Shown: positions 7,737 to 18,596, counted from the first letter of the stretch. The stretch: 64,000 nt of DNA from Hoyosella sp. YIM 151337 (GCF_026041215.1 NZ_JAPEIQ010000028.1:124001-188000), one strand, 5' to 3'. Numbers and translations are program-made. Notes: generated by a model not told the origin, from the letters alone.

Positions 7737-9080
7737 TTAGGCGCTTCGCACAGCCCTCCGGTGCGGCCGCCCCGGGCGCTTCGAAGAACCGGCTGTACGG
7801 CTCCGGGAGGCACTGGCGCGAGGTGCGCGAGCCCCGTTTCCACGGCTGTTAAGACCCGCGCGTTCCTGCTGGGGCGCAGGCGCGACGTGCGGGGCGACCT
7901 CACCGACGAGTTCGGCGACCGACGCGTCGCGCGCGGAGTTGAGCTTCTGCGGGACCGCTGAAATATCTGCTGCGCGAAGCACCTTCGTGAGATCCCGGCG
8001 CTGATCGGGCAGCACGATTGTGACTACGTCACCAGCGCGCCCGGCGCGCGCGGTGCGTCCCGAACGGTGCAGGTAGGCTTTGTGCTCCGTCGGAGGATCC
8101 ACGTGCACCACGAGTTCAACGTGGTCGACGTGCACGCCGCGCGCGGCTACGTCCGTCGCTACGAGGACCCGAACGCTGCCTTCGCCGAAGGCAGCGAGGT
8201 TGCGGTCACGCTGCGCCTGAGAAAGGTTGCCGTGCAGATCAACCGCCGGGATACCCTCAACAGTGAGTTGCTTTGCGAGTCGCTTAGCGTGGTGCTTGGT
8301 GCGCATGAAAAGGATGCGGCGCCCGGTCCCCGACGCGAGCGTGCGCACGAGTTCCTTCTTATGGTCGGGCGTCGAGACTTCCAGGATGTGGTGCGACATC
8401 GCGGGAACCGGGGATGTCGCTTCGTCAATCGAGTGCCGCGTCGGGTTATTCAGGAAGCGAGTGACGAGCTTATCCACGCCATTGTCTAGGGTCGCAGAGA
8501 ACAGTAACCGCTGACCGCCCCGGGGCGTCGCGGCGAGCAACCTGGTAACCGCGGGCAAGAAGCCGAGGTCGGCCATGTGGTCGGCTTCGTCGAGTACCGC
8601 GATTTCGATGTCATCGAGAGTAACGAAGCCTTGCTTGATGAGGTCTTCGAGGCGTCCGGGGCAGGCCACGACGATGTCCGCGCCAGCCTTCAGTGCGGCC
8701 ACCTGGGAATTCTGCCGGACACCGCCGAAGATGGTCGTTGTCGTGAGACCACATGCCCGGGCAATCGGCGCGAGGACGGCAGCGATTTGGGTAGCGAGTT
8801 CACGCGTGGGGGCGAGCACAAGGCCACGCGGGCGGCCTGGACGGCGCGTACTGCGACCGCCTGTCGCGGCAAGTCGGGCGACAAGCGGGATCGAAAAAGC
8901 CAATGTCTTGCCGGAGCCGGTCTTACCACGGCCGAGCAAGTCACGTCCCGCAAGTGAATCGGGCAGCGTCTCCGCCTGGATCGGGAAGGCTGTGCTTTTG
9001 CCGTCGCGGGCGAGCGCGCCGACGATCGGTGCGGGCACGCCAAGGTCTGAAAATTTCGGTGGAACGGGTGTGGTGGTCAC
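7737..9080 (-). CDS. rhlE: DEAD-box RNA helicase (RhlE-like)
   Basis: 447-residue ATP-dependent RNA helicase. In order: the Q-motif region (PKFSDLGVPAPIVGAL, FPIQAETLP), Walker A GRGKTGSGKT (50-59), PTRELA, DEAD (164-167), SAT in LLFSATL, and in the second RecA domain VLVATDVAARGVHVD and HRSGRTARAG. A short basic tail (SASRSRTAGSSKRPGRPHRR) probably adds RNA affinity. GTG 9080 is chosen because GAAAGG lies 6-9 bp upstream; the frame is open to 9137 without better support. Standalone gene, probably involved in RNA structure remodelling or cold adaptation. Confidence 0.92.
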   Translation of the reverse strand: MTTTPVPPKFSDLGVPAPIVGALARDGKSTAFPIQAETLPDSLAGRDLLGRGKTGSGKTLAFSIPLVARLAATGGRSTRRPGRPRGLVLAPTRELATQIAAVLAPIARACGLTTTTIFGGVRQNSQVAALKAGADIVVACPGRLEDLIKQGFVTLDDIEIAVLDEADHMADLGFLPAVTRLLAATPRGGQRLLFSATLDNGVDKLVTRFLNNPTRHSIDEATSPVPAMSHHILEVSTPDHKKELVRTLASGTGRRILFMRTKHHAKRLAKQLTVEGIPAVDLHGNLSQAQRDRNLAAFGEGSVRVLVATDVAARGVHVDHVELVVHVDPPTEHKAYLHRSGRTARAGRAGDVVTIVLPDQRRDLTKVLRAADISAVPQKLNSARDASVAELVGEVAPHVAPAPQQERAGLNSRGNGARAPRASASRSRTAGSSKRPGRPHRRAVRSA

Positions 9081-9365
9081 GTGGTGCCTTTCAATGGCAT
9101 CGGTCGCCCCGCGCATGCCGATACTAGAGCTATGCAACGCTAGCGGGAGCGGTGAGTGGCGAACACGCCTGTCAGCGCATCCGTTCGCCGCATGAGAGTC
9201 GTCAACCGGGCCACACTGCGAAGGTCACCTGGACGAGAGGAAGCAATCTACGACGCATGCGGCACTCACACTGAGCACCGCTTTCGCACAGAACCCTACC
9301 TGATCACGGATCAGTTTGCCGTTCCGCACGTCACACCGCAGCTGCCGTTATCTCAACAGCACAGT

Positions 9366-10580
9366 TCAGCGCCGCTTTTTCGGTTTCAGCTCGGCCAGCG
9401 CGGTCCGCAGTCCGCGACGGCGGCCGGTCTCTGGGTCGACTGCAACCCAGCCAAGTGCCTTCGCAGCTTTGAACCGCAGCTCAGATGCCGTTTCGGGTGC
9501 GTCATCAGATGTTGCGCGCAGCATGCGGTCGGGCAGTGCGAGTTTCAGGATGGTGCGTTGAGTCAGCAGGAACTGCGTGAGAAGTGGAGCTGTTGTGTAT
9601 GGCAGGTCATATTTGTCGCAGAGCTCTCGCACACGGACCGATATCTCCGCACACCTGTTGCTCGGAAGATCGGGGAACAAGTGATGCTCGATCTGATAGC
9701 ACAGATTGCCGCTCAGGAACGCCATCGCGGGCCCAGCGTTGAAGTTTGCGGTACCGAGCATCTGACGCAGATACCAATGCCCGGGTGACTCGTTCTCTAA
9801 GTCGTCCAAGGCGAACTTCTCGGCACCATCCGGGAAGTGCCCACAAGAAATCACGAGATGCGCCCAAATGTTCCGCACCAGGTTGGCAGTGGCATTCGCC
9901 GCCAGGGTGCGGCGCCACCGGCGCCCGCTCAGAACCGGAAAGAGTACGTAGTCTTTGGCGAGTTGACGCAGCACCTTACGCCGGAAAACGGCGACCTCCG
10001 CGCGATCTGGGTGCTTCGCCGTCTTATCGAAGTACAAGTCATGTAGCGCGATACCCCACTCGAATCCAGCCGCGAGCAAGAGATTCTGAAGCGGCTGAAT
10101 CAGATGGATGGGCTTCCACGGCTGGTCGCGCGTCACCCGCATCACGCCGAACCCCACGTCATCATCGAGGTCGACCACATTCGTGTACTTGTGGTGGGTG
10201 ACGTTGTGCGCACGCTTCCAATGTGAAGCCGGGCCAGCGATATCCCATTCCCACGAAGCCGAGTGAATCTCGGGATCGTTCATCCAGTCCCACTGACCAT
10301 GCAGGACGTTGTGACCGATCTCCATATTCTCGATGATCTTCGCGAGCGCCAGTGCCGCCGTCCCCGCCAGCCAGCCCCCGCGGCCGGAGCTAGCGATCAG
10401 CCAGGCCCGAGCGGACGCGTCGAGGATACGCTGCAATCGGATTGTGCGGATGATGTAGTTCGCATCCGCACCACCAAGAGAATCTTCGACATCGCGACGG
10501 ATCGCATCGAGTTCGTGTCCGAGCGCTTCGATATCAGAATCGCTGAGATGCGCGTACTCAGCAATGTCCGAAATAGCCAT
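9366..10580 (-). CDS. desA3: Membrane acyl-CoA desaturase (DesA3-like)
   Basis: 404-residue integral-membrane, di-iron fatty acid desaturase. The three histidine clusters are present: H90-NVL-H94, H125-NVT-HH130 and QIEHH (296-300), with NMEIGHNVLHGQWDWMNDPEIH closely resembling mycobacterial DesA3, which makes oleoyl-CoA from stearoyl-CoA. The C-terminus ends in basic KPKKRR. No ferredoxin reductase partner is adjacent, unlike the mycobacterial arrangement. The 285 bp between this stop and the helicase start hold no gene that I can support, only the helicase promoter region. Confidence 0.92.
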   Translation of the reverse strand: MAISDIAEYAHLSDSDIEALGHELDAIRRDVEDSLGGADANYIIRTIRLQRILDASARAWLIASSGRGGWLAGTAALALAKIIENMEIGHNVLHGQWDWMNDPEIHSASWEWDIAGPASHWKRAHNVTHHKYTNVVDLDDDVGFGVMRVTRDQPWKPIHLIQPLQNLLLAAGFEWGIALHDLYFDKTAKHPDRAEVAVFRRKVLRQLAKDYVLFPVLSGRRWRRTLAANATANLVRNIWAHLVISCGHFPDGAEKFALDDLENESPGHWYLRQMLGTANFNAGPAMAFLSGNLCYQIEHHLFPDLPSNRCAEISVRVRELCDKYDLPYTTAPLLTQFLLTQRTILKLALPDRMLRATSDDAPETASELRFKAAKALGWVAVDPETGRRRGLRTALAELKPKKRR

Positions 10581-10741
10581 GTGGGTCCTTCATCCTAACG
10601 GGGTCGCTGCTGTGGGCGAGCCGCAAGGCACCGATGCAATGCGCGAGTGTGCAGACAACGGGGCCGGGACCCCAATGCCGCCGGCCCAGGTTAAACCCTA
10701 CGCCGCTGTCGGCCCGAGCGCGAGCCTGCGGCAGTGCTGGG

Positions 10742-11749
10742 TCACGGTGCTTTCCAGCTCGTCCAGCCGCCAGGGCGGCGCGGTTCGCCGTCGACGACCA
10801 CGCCTGGCCCGGTGTCCGCCGCAGTGTCCACGTGGCCTATCAGGCGCCAGCCCACTGGCAGTTGCTCACCTGGCGGGAACGTGCCCGCGAAAGCGTGGTC
10901 CTCACCACCGTCGAGCACCCAATCAGCAGCGCTTGCGCCGCACAGCGCAGCTACTTCCTGCACGGGCTCCGGGCTGCCGAGGGCGCGAGAATCAATGCTG
11001 ATCCGGACGCCTGAGGCGGCAGCGATGTGACCGAGGTCGGACACCAGCCCATCGGACGTGTCGATCATCGCGGTCGCGAGACTTGCCGCCGCAAGCCCGA
11101 CGCTGTAAGGCGGGCGCGGCGCGCGATGGACCGACAGACATTCGGCCGCGGCGGCGGTCCGCGCCGTGACGCCGCGGCTCAGCAGCGTGTAGCCGGCCAC
11201 CGAGTACCCGGTCGCACCGGCGAGGGCAACGACGTCACCGGGCCGTGCCCCGCTGCGCAGCACAGCGCGGCGACCATGCAGATCGCCCAGCGCTGTCACG
11301 GAAAGCGTGACGCCCGGCGCCTGGACGAGGTCGCCGCCGCTAATTCCGGCACCGACACAGGCTGCCTCCTCCCAGAGCCCCTCGTTCAGCGCGTCAGTGA
11401 AGGCGATTCCGGTATTGGGCGGGCAGCCCAGTGCGACGAGGAAGGTCACAGGACTCGCGCCCATCGCAACGAGATCCGCGGCATTCTGTGCGACCGCTTT
11501 TCGTCCGATGTCGTGCGGCGAAGACCAGTCAATACGGAAGTGACGCCCCTCAATGAGCATGTCGACCGATGCGACCACGACACCACCGCTGACGGCTACG
11601 AGCGCAGCGTCGTCTCCGGGGCCGAGCAGCGTCGAATCCGGCTGCCTCCGGCCCGCGGTGATCCGGCTGATGACGCCGAACTCCCCCGTATCCTGCACAG
11701 TGGCCGCGTGCGCAGCGTGCGGATGGTCTTCGCTTGAGGCTGTGCTCAC
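10742..11749 (-). CDS. thiL: Thiamine-monophosphate kinase
   Basis: 335 residues. Phosphorylates thiamine monophosphate to thiamine diphosphate, the last step of the pathway. Visible are the N-terminal GEFGVI, the metal/ATP motif LGPGDDAALV, NAADLVAMGA, ISGGDLVQAPG and the C-terminal IDTSDGLVSDLGHIA, all typical of ThiL in the PurM/AIR synthase fold. Start is GTG 11749, the first codon after a -10-like TACTCT at a distance of 6 nt, so the mRNA is probably leaderless; the upstream open frame has no family similarity. Divergent from the DUF3515 gene. Confidence 0.92.
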   Translation of the reverse strand: MSTASSEDHPHAAHAATVQDTGEFGVISRITAGRRQPDSTLLGPGDDAALVAVSGGVVVASVDMLIEGRHFRIDWSSPHDIGRKAVAQNAADLVAMGASPVTFLVALGCPPNTGIAFTDALNEGLWEEAACVGAGISGGDLVQAPGVTLSVTALGDLHGRRAVLRSGARPGDVVALAGATGYSVAGYTLLSRGVTARTAAAAECLSVHRAPRPPYSVGLAAASLATAMIDTSDGLVSDLGHIAAASGVRISIDSRALGSPEPVQEVAALCGASAADWVLDGGEDHAFAGTFPPGEQLPVGWRLIGHVDTAADTGPGVVVDGEPRRPGGWTSWKAP

Positions 11750-11808
11750 CCGACTAGAGTACGGTGACGGCCGGTTCCACAACGACGAGCTACCGATAAT
11801 GAGGTGTT
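11750..11808. promoter_or_regulatory. Divergent promoter region thiL / DUF3515
   Basis: 59 bp between two GTG starts. Leftward, TACTCT (complement of 11756-11761) ends 6 nt before the thiL GTG. Rightward, GATAAT (11795-11800) ends 8 nt before the DUF3515 GTG. Both positions place transcription starts at or within a couple of nucleotides of the start codons. Confidence 0.55.
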
Positions 11809-12363
11809 GTGAGCGAAACACAGCCCGAACGCCGTTCCCCGGCGTTGATCGCCACTGCGATCGCCCTGCCCCTCGCACTGATCACAGGGCTGATCGTGGC
11901 TGCGGTCGTGATGCAGCGCAATCTCGATGCCGAACCTGTCATCCTCGCGGAGGTTCCTGCCCCCGCTGCCAATTCGGACGAATGCACAACGCTGCTTGCG
12001 GCGCTGCCTGAGGAACTTGGTGATCTCGAACGTGCGGACATCGTCGACCCTGCCCCCGCTGGTGCAGCGGCATGGCGGACGGCGGGAACGCTCGATGATC
12101 CCGTCGTGCTGCGGTGCGGCCTCGAACGCCCGCTCGATTTCGATCAGGCAGCCGCGCTGCAACTAGTAAATGACGTGCAGTGGTTCCAGGTCTCAGGTGA
12201 AGCGATGGGCCTCGATTCGAGCACCTGGTACGTGGTCGATCGCAGTGTGTACCTCGCGCTGACACTGCCGGACGGCACCGGTCCGACTCCGTTGCAGGTC
12301 ATTTCTGACACGATCACCGAGAATCTTCCGCAGCAGGCGATCGATCCGGCACCGATCAACTGA
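11809..12363 (+). CDS. DUF3515 membrane-anchored protein
   Basis: 184 residues. A basic N-terminus is followed by one transmembrane helix (about 11-35, SPALIATAIALPLALITGLI), then an extracytoplasmic domain with ECTTLLAALPEELGDL, a second Cys in VVLRCGLERP and WYVVDRSVYLALTLP, matching actinobacterial DUF3515. The two cysteines could form a disulfide outside the membrane (inference). It sits between thiL and ddl as in mycobacteria and ends 4 bp from the convergent ddl. Function not established. Confidence 0.85.
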   Translation: MSETQPERRSPALIATAIALPLALITGLIVAAVVMQRNLDAEPVILAEVPAPAANSDECTTLLAALPEELGDLERADIVDPAPAGAAAWRTAGTLDDPVVLRCGLERPLDFDQAAALQLVNDVQWFQVSGEAMGLDSSTWYVVDRSVYLALTLPDGTGPTPLQVISDTITENLPQQAIDPAPIN

Positions 12364-12367
12364 GACG

Positions 12368-13495
12368 TCAGCGCAGGCCCGTGCCACGGGCAAGGGCGGT
12401 GTCGATCAGTGTGGAGATGAGCTGCTGATACTCGACACCCGTCGCTGCCCACACCCTGGGGTACAACGAGATCGACGTGAAGCCGGGCATCGTATTGACC
12501 TCGTTGATCACCGGCCCGTCGTCTGTGACGAAGAAGTCAACGCGAGCAAGCCCCTGACAGTCGAGTGCGGCGAACGCCGCGACGCTCAGGCGCTGAATCT
12601 CCTTGGTGACTGCTTCGTCGAGTTGCGCGGGGACATCGAATTCCGTGATGTCGTTGATGTATTTGGTTTCGAAGTCATAGAAACCGTTGCTGTCGCTGTC
12701 AGGCAGCCGGATTTCCGCGACAACGCTCGCTTCTACCCGGCCGTCGGGGAACTCGAGCACGCCGCACTCGACTTCCCGTCCTTTGACGCCGGCTTCGACG
12801 ATGACCTTGGGATCGAACCGGCGGGCTTCGGCAATGGCCGCATCGAGCTCATCCCACGAGGTGATCCGCGAGATTCCAATGGACGAGCCGCCGCGGGCGG
12901 GCTTCACGAAGGCTGGCAAGTCAAGGTAGTCGCGCTGCGCCTCGGTGAGGGTCGCCATCCGCGGGCGCAATACGATTTGCCGTCCCACCGGCAGGCCTTC
13001 CGCGGCGAGCAGTTTCTTGGTGAATTCTTTGTCCATCCCGCCAGCGCTGGCGAGGACCCCGGCACCAACGTACGGTACGCCTGCGAGCTCGAGCAGACCC
13101 TGGATTGTGCCATCCTCACCGTACGGACCATGCAGGATTGGGAAGGCGACGTCTACCGAGGCGAGTTCACGCCCCGCCTCGTCACCTTCCATCGCGATGA
13201 GCGACCCGCGGCGGGCCGGTGACGCAGAGAAGGCGAGTTCGTCACCGTCCTGAGCTACCTCTGGCAGCGGCTCACCAGCCGTGATGACGAGCTTGGCTGG
13301 GTCGGTGACACCTTTCACCCAGGCCCCGTCCGGAGTGATCCCGATCGGAACAACGTCGAACCGTTCCTTGTCGATATGCCGGAGCACGCTTCCCGCAGAG
13401 ACGCAGGAGACAGCATGCTCGCTGCTGCGGCCTCCGAACACGACAGCTACCCGAATTCGTTCACTCGTCACCCCAGAGACGCTACCTGTCCGCAC
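12368..13495 (-). CDS. ddl: D-alanine--D-alanine ligase
   Basis: 375 residues. ATP-grasp ligase making D-Ala-D-Ala for peptidoglycan. Signatures are [19 protein letters not shown] at the N-terminus, [24 protein letters not shown], the ATP-grasp [10 protein letters not shown], and the metal-binding [25 protein letters not shown] 13495 has GGAG 5 bp upstream; an alternative GTG at 13471 would drop eight residues with weaker support. It follows gpsA by 29 bp on the same strand, so the two are probably co-transcribed. Confidence 0.95.
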   Translation of the reverse strand: MRTGSVSGVTSERIRVAVVFGGRSSEHAVSCVSAGSVLRHIDKERFDVVPIGITPDGAWVKGVTDPAKLVITAGEPLPEVAQDGDELAFSASPARRGSLIAMEGDEAGRELASVDVAFPILHGPYGEDGTIQGLLELAGVPYVGAGVLASAGGMDKEFTKKLLAAEGLPVGRQIVLRPRMATLTEAQRDYLDLPAFVKPARGGSSIGISRITSWDELDAAIAEARRFDPKVIVEAGVKGREVECGVLEFPDGRVEASVVAEIRLPDSDSNGFYDFETKYINDITEFDVPAQLDEAVTKEIQRLSVAAFAALDCQGLARVDFFVTDDGPVINEVNTMPGFTSISLYPRVWAATGVEYQQLISTLIDTALARGTGLR

Positions 13496-13524
13496 GCTGG
13501 CTCCGTACTCGTGTGCCGGTTGTG

Positions 13525-14523
13525 TTACTCAGGTTTCATTCTGCGGCCCAGGAGCTGCTGCACCGCATCGAGCACTTCCTGACCTTCGTGGCACACCTGA
13601 TGCACTGCATTGGTAAGCGGCATTTCAACGCCATAGCTGTTGGCGAGCGCCCGAACAGAGGTGCAGGACTTGACGCCTTCCGCAACTTGACCATGCGTGG
13701 CGGCCTGGGCCTCTGCGATGGATCCGCCGCGGCCGAGCGCCTCGCCAAAACTGCGGTTTCGCGACAGCGGTGAGGTGCATGTGGCGACGAGATCACCAAC
13801 GCCCGCCAGTCCAGCCAGGGTCGCAGGGTTGGCGCCCAGCGCGACGCCCAGCCGGGTGATCTCAGCGAGACCGCGCGTGATGATCGACGCGATCGTGTTG
13901 ATGCCAAGGCCAACCCCGGCTGCCATTCCGCACGCGAGCGCAATAACGTTCTTGCACGCTCCGCCGATTTCACAGCCAATCACGTCGGCGTTCGTGTAAG
14001 GCCGGAAATACATTGTGTGACAAGCTTTTTGCAAAGCGATCGCGCGTGCCGAATCCGGACACGCGATGACGGTTGCGGCGGGCTGACTTTCAGCGATCTC
14101 GCGCGCAAGATTGGGGCCGGACAGCACCGCTACCCGCGACGCATCGGCTTTCGTCACTTGTGTGACCACCTGGCTCATCCGGAGCAGCGAGTCGACCTCA
14201 ATTCCTTTGGCGAGGCTCATCAGCGTCGCGTCGGACGGAAGCATGGTTTTCCAGGCTTCCAGGTTCGAGCGAAGCGATTGTGAGGGAACAGCCAGCACGA
14301 CGATATCGGCGTCGCGCAGCGCTTCGGCTGGATCAGCGGTCGCGTGCAGCCGCTCCGGCAGGATGATGCCGCGCAGATAGTCCCGGTTCTCATTGCGCTG
14401 CTCAATGCATTCGGCGAGTTCCGCACGCCGTGCCCACATCATCACGTCTGTGCCCGCATCGGCCAGCACCTTGGCATACGCAGTACCCCACGACCCCGAA
14501 CCCATCACTGCCGCTTTTGTCAA
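13525..14523 (-). CDS. gpsA: Glycerol-3-phosphate dehydrogenase [NAD(P)+]
   Basis: 332 residues. Reduces dihydroxyacetone phosphate to sn-glycerol-3-phosphate for phospholipid synthesis. N-terminal Rossmann motif [10 protein letters not shown], then [21 protein letters not shown], and the substrate/catalytic lysine region [34 protein letters not shown] is the standard C-terminal signature. First gene of the gpsA-ddl unit, divergent from cofC. Confidence 0.96.
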   Translation of the reverse strand: MTKAAVMGSGSWGTAYAKVLADAGTDVMMWARRAELAECIEQRNENRDYLRGIILPERLHATADPAEALRDADIVVLAVPSQSLRSNLEAWKTMLPSDATLMSLAKGIEVDSLLRMSQVVTQVTKADASRVAVLSGPNLAREIAESQPAATVIACPDSARAIALQKACHTMYFRPYTNADVIGCEIGGACKNVIALACGMAAGVGLGINTIASIITRGLAEITRLGVALGANPATLAGLAGVGDLVATCTSPLSRNRSFGEALGRGGSIAEAQAATHGQVAEGVKSCTSVRALANSYGVEMPLTNAVHQVCHEGQEVLDAVQQLLGRRMKPE

Positions 14524-14650
14524 GGTGATCTACCTCCGATGTTCGTGGCCGGCCGGCTGACGTCACTCTGCTCCGCATTCTGCCAGTCCCCCGCGCCCGC
14601 GGCAGGGCAACGCGGTGCCGATACGTTCAGTCTCGGCTTATTGTGGTGCA

Positions 14651-15388
14651 GTGAGAGCCGCACGGATCCTGATACCGGTGAAGCCTTTCGCCACCGCGAA
14701 ATCGCGGCTCAGTCCTGCGTTCAGTCCGGCGACACGAACCCAGCTTGCGATCTCCATGCTGCGGGACACGCTCACCGCGGTGAAAGCCTGCACGGACGTC
14801 GCGGCTGTGACGCTTGTCGGAGACCCTGCGGAATTGGGCGACATCGCCGCCGAACATGGGGCGGCGCTCGTTGATGAATCGGCGCTGTCCCTGCCGGACC
14901 TCGCGAGTCCGCGACCGGCATCCCACGGCGCTGCCGGGCCCGCCACGCTGGCGGATGCGCGGCTCAACGCGGTGCTGCGCGCCGCCGCAGCAGAACTTCA
15001 CACGCACGAACCACACACCCCCGTTGGGGTTGTGCACGCGGATTTGCCGGCTCTGACGCCGTCCGCTCTCCACGATGCTCTCGCGATCATGTTCGACGCG
15101 CACGCTCTCACGTTTGTCGCCGACCGGCACGGCGATGGCACGACGGCGCTTTTCGCGCCAGACGTGACGACATTGCGCCCTCAGTTCGGTGCGGGGTCAG
15201 CGCGCAGGCACCGCGACGCGGGCGCATTCGCTGCCGAACATGACAACCTCGCCGGACTTCGCCTTGACGTCGACACCCCCGCCGACCTTGCCGATGTGCT
15301 TGAGTACGGCGCCGGGGCCTGGACACGGGCGGCCGCGGATGAGTTGTCGCACGCGGCAGCCTTTACCAGCAATACACGCAATGTTTAA
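14651..15388 (+). CDS. cofC: Phospholactate/phosphoenolpyruvate guanylyltransferase (F420 synthesis)
   Basis: 245 residues; FbiD in mycobacterial nomenclature. Transfers GMP from GTP to phosphoenolpyruvate or 2-phospholactate, the early step of coenzyme F420 synthesis. Nucleotidyltransferase pattern: ILIPVKPFATAKSRLSPAFS at the N-terminus, GVVHADLPALTP in the metal site, DRHGDGTTALFA and LDVDTPADLADV. GTG 14651 is chosen because homologues begin at this point and a -10-like TATTGT (14639-14644) ends 6 nt upstream, suggesting a leaderless mRNA. Other F420 genes are not in the window. Confidence 0.9.
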   Translation: MRAARILIPVKPFATAKSRLSPAFSPATRTQLAISMLRDTLTAVKACTDVAAVTLVGDPAELGDIAAEHGAALVDESALSLPDLASPRPASHGAAGPATLADARLNAVLRAAAAELHTHEPHTPVGVVHADLPALTPSALHDALAIMFDAHALTFVADRHGDGTTALFAPDVTTLRPQFGAGSARRHRDAGAFAAEHDNLAGLRLDVDTPADLADVLEYGAGAWTRAAADELSHAAAFTSNTRNV

Positions 15389-15442
15389 AGCTCTGATGCC
15401 ACACCGGCTTGCCGTCTCGCCACAATTTGGAATGATCGAAGT

Positions 15443-17662
15443 GTGAACGACCGCGAAAGTCTCAGCGAGCCCAGCGGCGGCTCCGTGACGGTAACGAACA
15501 ATGAGCAGATCGTTGAAGGCAGTGATGCCGGACTCAACGGCAGTTCCGCCGACGGGCCCGTACACGTGATTCCGTCCGCGCCTCCCGCCGCGACCCAGGA
15601 GGTGCCCGCGGCTGAAGCACTTCCCGAAGATCGTTACCTCAACCGGGAACTGAGCTGGCTGGATTTCAATTCACGCGTGCTGAGTTTGGCTGAGGACAGT
15701 TCGATCCCTTTGCTTGAGCGTGCGAAGTTCCTCGCTATCTTCGCGTCGAACCTCGACGAGTTCTACATGGTTCGCGTCGCCGGACTCAAGCGGCGCGATG
15801 AGACTGGCCTTTCCGTTCGTTCCGCGGATGGGCTTTCGCCGCGCGAGCAGCTCTCGCTGGTCGCCAAACGGACGCAAGAACTCGCTGAGAAGCACGCTCG
15901 CGTCTTTCTTGATCAGGTGCGTCCCGGGCTCGCGGCGGAGGGCATTTCGATCATCTCGTGGTCCGAATTGGCGGAGGCCGACCGTACCGAACAATCACGG
16001 TACTTCCACGAGCAAGTCTTTCCCGTGCTCACGCCCCTGGCGGTCGATCCTGCACACCCGTTCCCCTACATCAGCGGACTGAGCCTCAATCTTGCTGTCA
16101 CGGTTCGTGACCGCGCCGGCGGAACCCACTTCGCACGCGTCAAGGTTCCGGACAATGTCGCGCGGTTCGTGCGGGTTCCTCAGGGCGAAGGCAACGGCGT
16201 CGGCTTCCTCCCCATGGAGGAACTCATCGCCGCGCACCTCGACGTGCTGTTCCATGGCATGGATGTCGTCGAACATCACGCATTCCGGGTCACTCGCAAC
16301 GCGGACTTCGAAGTGGAAGAAGACCGGGACGAGGACTTGCTACAGGCGCTTGAGCGTGAGCTTGCACGCCGCCGCTTCGGTTCACCGGTGCGGCTCGAAG
16401 TCTCTGACGACATGACCGAGCACATGCTCGACTTGCTGTTGCGTGAGCTTGATGTCAATCCCGCTGATGTCGTGCACGTTCCCGGTTTGCTCGATCTATC
16501 GAGCCTTTGGCAGGTGTACAGCGTTGACCGGGCCGGACTGAAGGACAAGCCGTTTGTGCCCGCGACACATCCGGCGTTCGGCGAGCGTGAGACGCCCAAG
16601 AGCGTGTTCTCAACCCTCCGTGATGGGGACGTTCTTGTGCACCACCCCTACGACTCGTTTTCAACGAGCGTGCAGCGCTTCGTCGAACAGGCCGCCGCCG
16701 ACCCCAATGTGCTCGCGATCAAACAGACTCTGTACCGCACCTCTGGTGACTCCCCGATCATCAACGCACTGATCGATGCGGCGGAGGCCGGCAAACAAGT
16801 AGTCGCCCTGGTTGAAATCAAAGCCCGGTTCGATGAGCAGGCGAACATCAAATGGGCACGCAAGCTCGAGCAGGCAGGCGTGCATGTGGTGTACGGCCTC
16901 GTCGGCCTCAAAACACACTGCAAAACGTGTCTTGTGGTGCGGCGCGAAGGCTCCACGATTCGCCGCTATTGTCACATCGGCACTGGCAACTACAACCCGA
17001 AGACAGCGCGCCTGTACGAAGATGTCGGGTTGCTCACCGCTGCGCCAGATATCGGCGCGGATCTCACCGACCTGTTCAACTCGCTGACGGGCTACTCTCG
17101 AGTTGAGCAGTACCGGACGCTGCTCGTCGCGCCGACCGGAATCCGTTCGGGGATTCTGCAGCGCATCGACGACGAGATCGCCCACCATCGGGCGGGGCGC
17201 ACCGCGCGCATCCGGCTCAAGGCCAACGCACTGGTGGACGAGCAGATCATCGACGGGCTCTACAAGGCCTCGCAAGCGGGCGTGCCCGTTGAGATTGTGG
17301 TGCGAGGTATCTGCGCACTGAAACCCGGCGTCCCGGGGCTCAGTGAAACGATTCACGTTCGTTCCATTCTCGGCAGGTTCCTGGAGCACTCCCGGATCTT
17401 CCATTTCGCGGGGTGCAACGAATTCTGGTTCGGCAGCGCTGACATGATGCACCGCAATCTTGATCGGCGCGTGGAAGTTCTGGTGCGCGTGCGTGACCCC
17501 AAGGTCACCAACCAGCTGAACGACCTTTTCGAATCGGCGCTCGACCCCACAACGCGGTGCTGGATTCTGCAGCCCGACGGAAACTGGATCGCTGCGCCCG
17601 CGGACGGTGAACAGGTCCGCGACCACCAGACCGAGCTGATCCGCCGTCATCAGGCGCAGTGA
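15443..17662 (+). CDS. ppk: Polyphosphate kinase 1
   Basis: 739 residues. Reversibly transfers the ATP gamma-phosphate to polyphosphate. Family features: [16 protein letters not shown] at the start of the N domain, [27 protein letters not shown], the phospho-acceptor histidine in [10 protein letters not shown] (His492), [19 protein letters not shown] and the second active-site His in [10 protein letters not shown]. The first 65 residues are low-complexity and outside the conserved core. Start GTG 15443. mutT1 follows 13 bp later, as in M. tuberculosis. Confidence 0.96.
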   Translation: MNDRESLSEPSGGSVTVTNNEQIVEGSDAGLNGSSADGPVHVIPSAPPAATQEVPAAEALPEDRYLNRELSWLDFNSRVLSLAEDSSIPLLERAKFLAIFASNLDEFYMVRVAGLKRRDETGLSVRSADGLSPREQLSLVAKRTQELAEKHARVFLDQVRPGLAAEGISIISWSELAEADRTEQSRYFHEQVFPVLTPLAVDPAHPFPYISGLSLNLAVTVRDRAGGTHFARVKVPDNVARFVRVPQGEGNGVGFLPMEELIAAHLDVLFHGMDVVEHHAFRVTRNADFEVEEDRDEDLLQALERELARRRFGSPVRLEVSDDMTEHMLDLLLRELDVNPADVVHVPGLLDLSSLWQVYSVDRAGLKDKPFVPATHPAFGERETPKSVFSTLRDGDVLVHHPYDSFSTSVQRFVEQAAADPNVLAIKQTLYRTSGDSPIINALIDAAEAGKQVVALVEIKARFDEQANIKWARKLEQAGVHVVYGLVGLKTHCKTCLVVRREGSTIRRYCHIGTGNYNPKTARLYEDVGLLTAAPDIGADLTDLFNSLTGYSRVEQYRTLLVAPTGIRSGILQRIDDEIAHHRAGRTARIRLKANALVDEQIIDGLYKASQAGVPVEIVVRGICALKPGVPGLSETIHVRSILGRFLEHSRIFHFAGCNEFWFGSADMMHRNLDRRVEVLVRVRDPKVTNQLNDLFESALDPTTRCWILQPDGNWIAAPADGEQVRDHQTELIRRHQAQ

Positions 17663-17675
17663 GGGCGTCGGACTG

Positions 17676-18596
17676 ATGAGTTCGGTGTCGACAAAACAGA
17701 GCAACTCCAGCGTCCTCGCCGCGGGCGCGGTGCTCTGGCGCCACAACCCCGATGTTCGCGGCGGCCTCGAAGTTGCCGTCATTCACCGGCCACGCTACGA
17801 CGACTGGTCGCTGCCGAAAGGAAAGCTCGACGCCGGTGAAACGCCAGTCGTTGCAGCGGCACGCGAGATAACCGAAGAGACAGGCTTCTCGTGCAGGCTG
17901 GGCCGCCACCTCATCCGTGTGTCGTATCCACTAACGGACGGGCGGCGCAAGGAGGTCGACTACTGGGCCGCTGAGGCTCTCACCGGTACATTCATTCCTA
18001 ACCACGAAGTTGACGAATTGGTGTGGGCGCCGCTGCACAAAGCATCATCGAAGGTGACCTACGACCTCGACCGCCGGGTACTGAAGAAGTTCGCTGAATT
18101 CGCCGCCGCGGACGTGACGACGCTGCTCGTCGTCCGTCACGGCAAGGCCGGCCGCCGGGGAGACTACCCGGAGGATGACAACCTGCGCCCGTTGGACGCA
18201 CAGGGGCGGGCACAGGCCGAAGCGCTGGTTCCGCATCTCCTCGCCTACGGCGTCACAGATTTGCACGCCACAGACCGCACTCGCTGTGTTGAAACCCTAG
18301 TTCCCACGGCCGATGAGGTCGGAACCGATGTTGTGCGCGAGCCAGCCTTCTCCGAGGAGGAGTACACACGTGATCCCAAGGCTGCGCACAAACGGCTGCT
18401 AGAGATATCCCGCCAGCCGGGCGTGCATGCAATCTGCAGCCAAGGCGGCGTCATTCCAGGGCTGCTTGATTGGCTCGCACGTCGCAGCGCTGTCGCACTG
18501 CCTCCGGCCAAGAACCGTAAGGGCAGCCTGTGGGCGCTCACCATGCTCGACGGCCGATTATTGACCGCCGACTATCTGGAATCCCCGCTGGCCTAG
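17676..18596 (+). CDS. mutT1: Nudix hydrolase fused to histidine phosphatase (MutT1-type)
   Basis: 306 residues, two domains. Residues 10-140 are a Nudix domain with a full Nudix box (GKLDAGETPVVAAAREITEETGF region, about 49-71). Residues 148-300 are a phosphoglycerate-mutase/SixA-like histidine phosphatase with LLVVRHGKAGRRGDY. Mycobacterial MutT1 of this layout removes 8-oxo-dGTP and diadenosine polyphosphates. Likely co-transcribed with ppk. A 10-bp perfect hairpin lies 18 bp after the stop. Confidence 0.93.
   Translation: MSSVSTKQSNSSVLAAGAVLWRHNPDVRGGLEVAVIHRPRYDDWSLPKGKLDAGETPVVAAAREITEETGFSCRLGRHLIRVSYPLTDGRRKEVDYWAAEALTGTFIPNHEVDELVWAPLHKASSKVTYDLDRRVLKKFAEFAAADVTTLLVVRHGKAGRRGDYPEDDNLRPLDAQGRAQAEALVPHLLAYGVTDLHATDRTRCVETLVPTADEVGTDVVREPAFSEEEYTRDPKAAHKRLLEISRQPGVHAICSQGGVIPGLLDWLARRSAVALPPAKNRKGSLWALTMLDGRLLTADYLESPLA

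Noticed and set aside
9300-9314. CTGATC-ACG-GATCAG inverted repeat
   Set aside because: Only 6-bp arms, no gene end in suitable orientation nearby and no supporting context; too weak to annotate.
11750-11808. Possible thiamine riboswitch before thiL
   Set aside because: Only 59 bp separate the divergent starts and the thiL transcript appears leaderless, leaving no room for an aptamer.
16661-17782. 373-codon frame antisense to ppk
   Set aside because: Contained within ppk and mutT1, with no recognisable motif.
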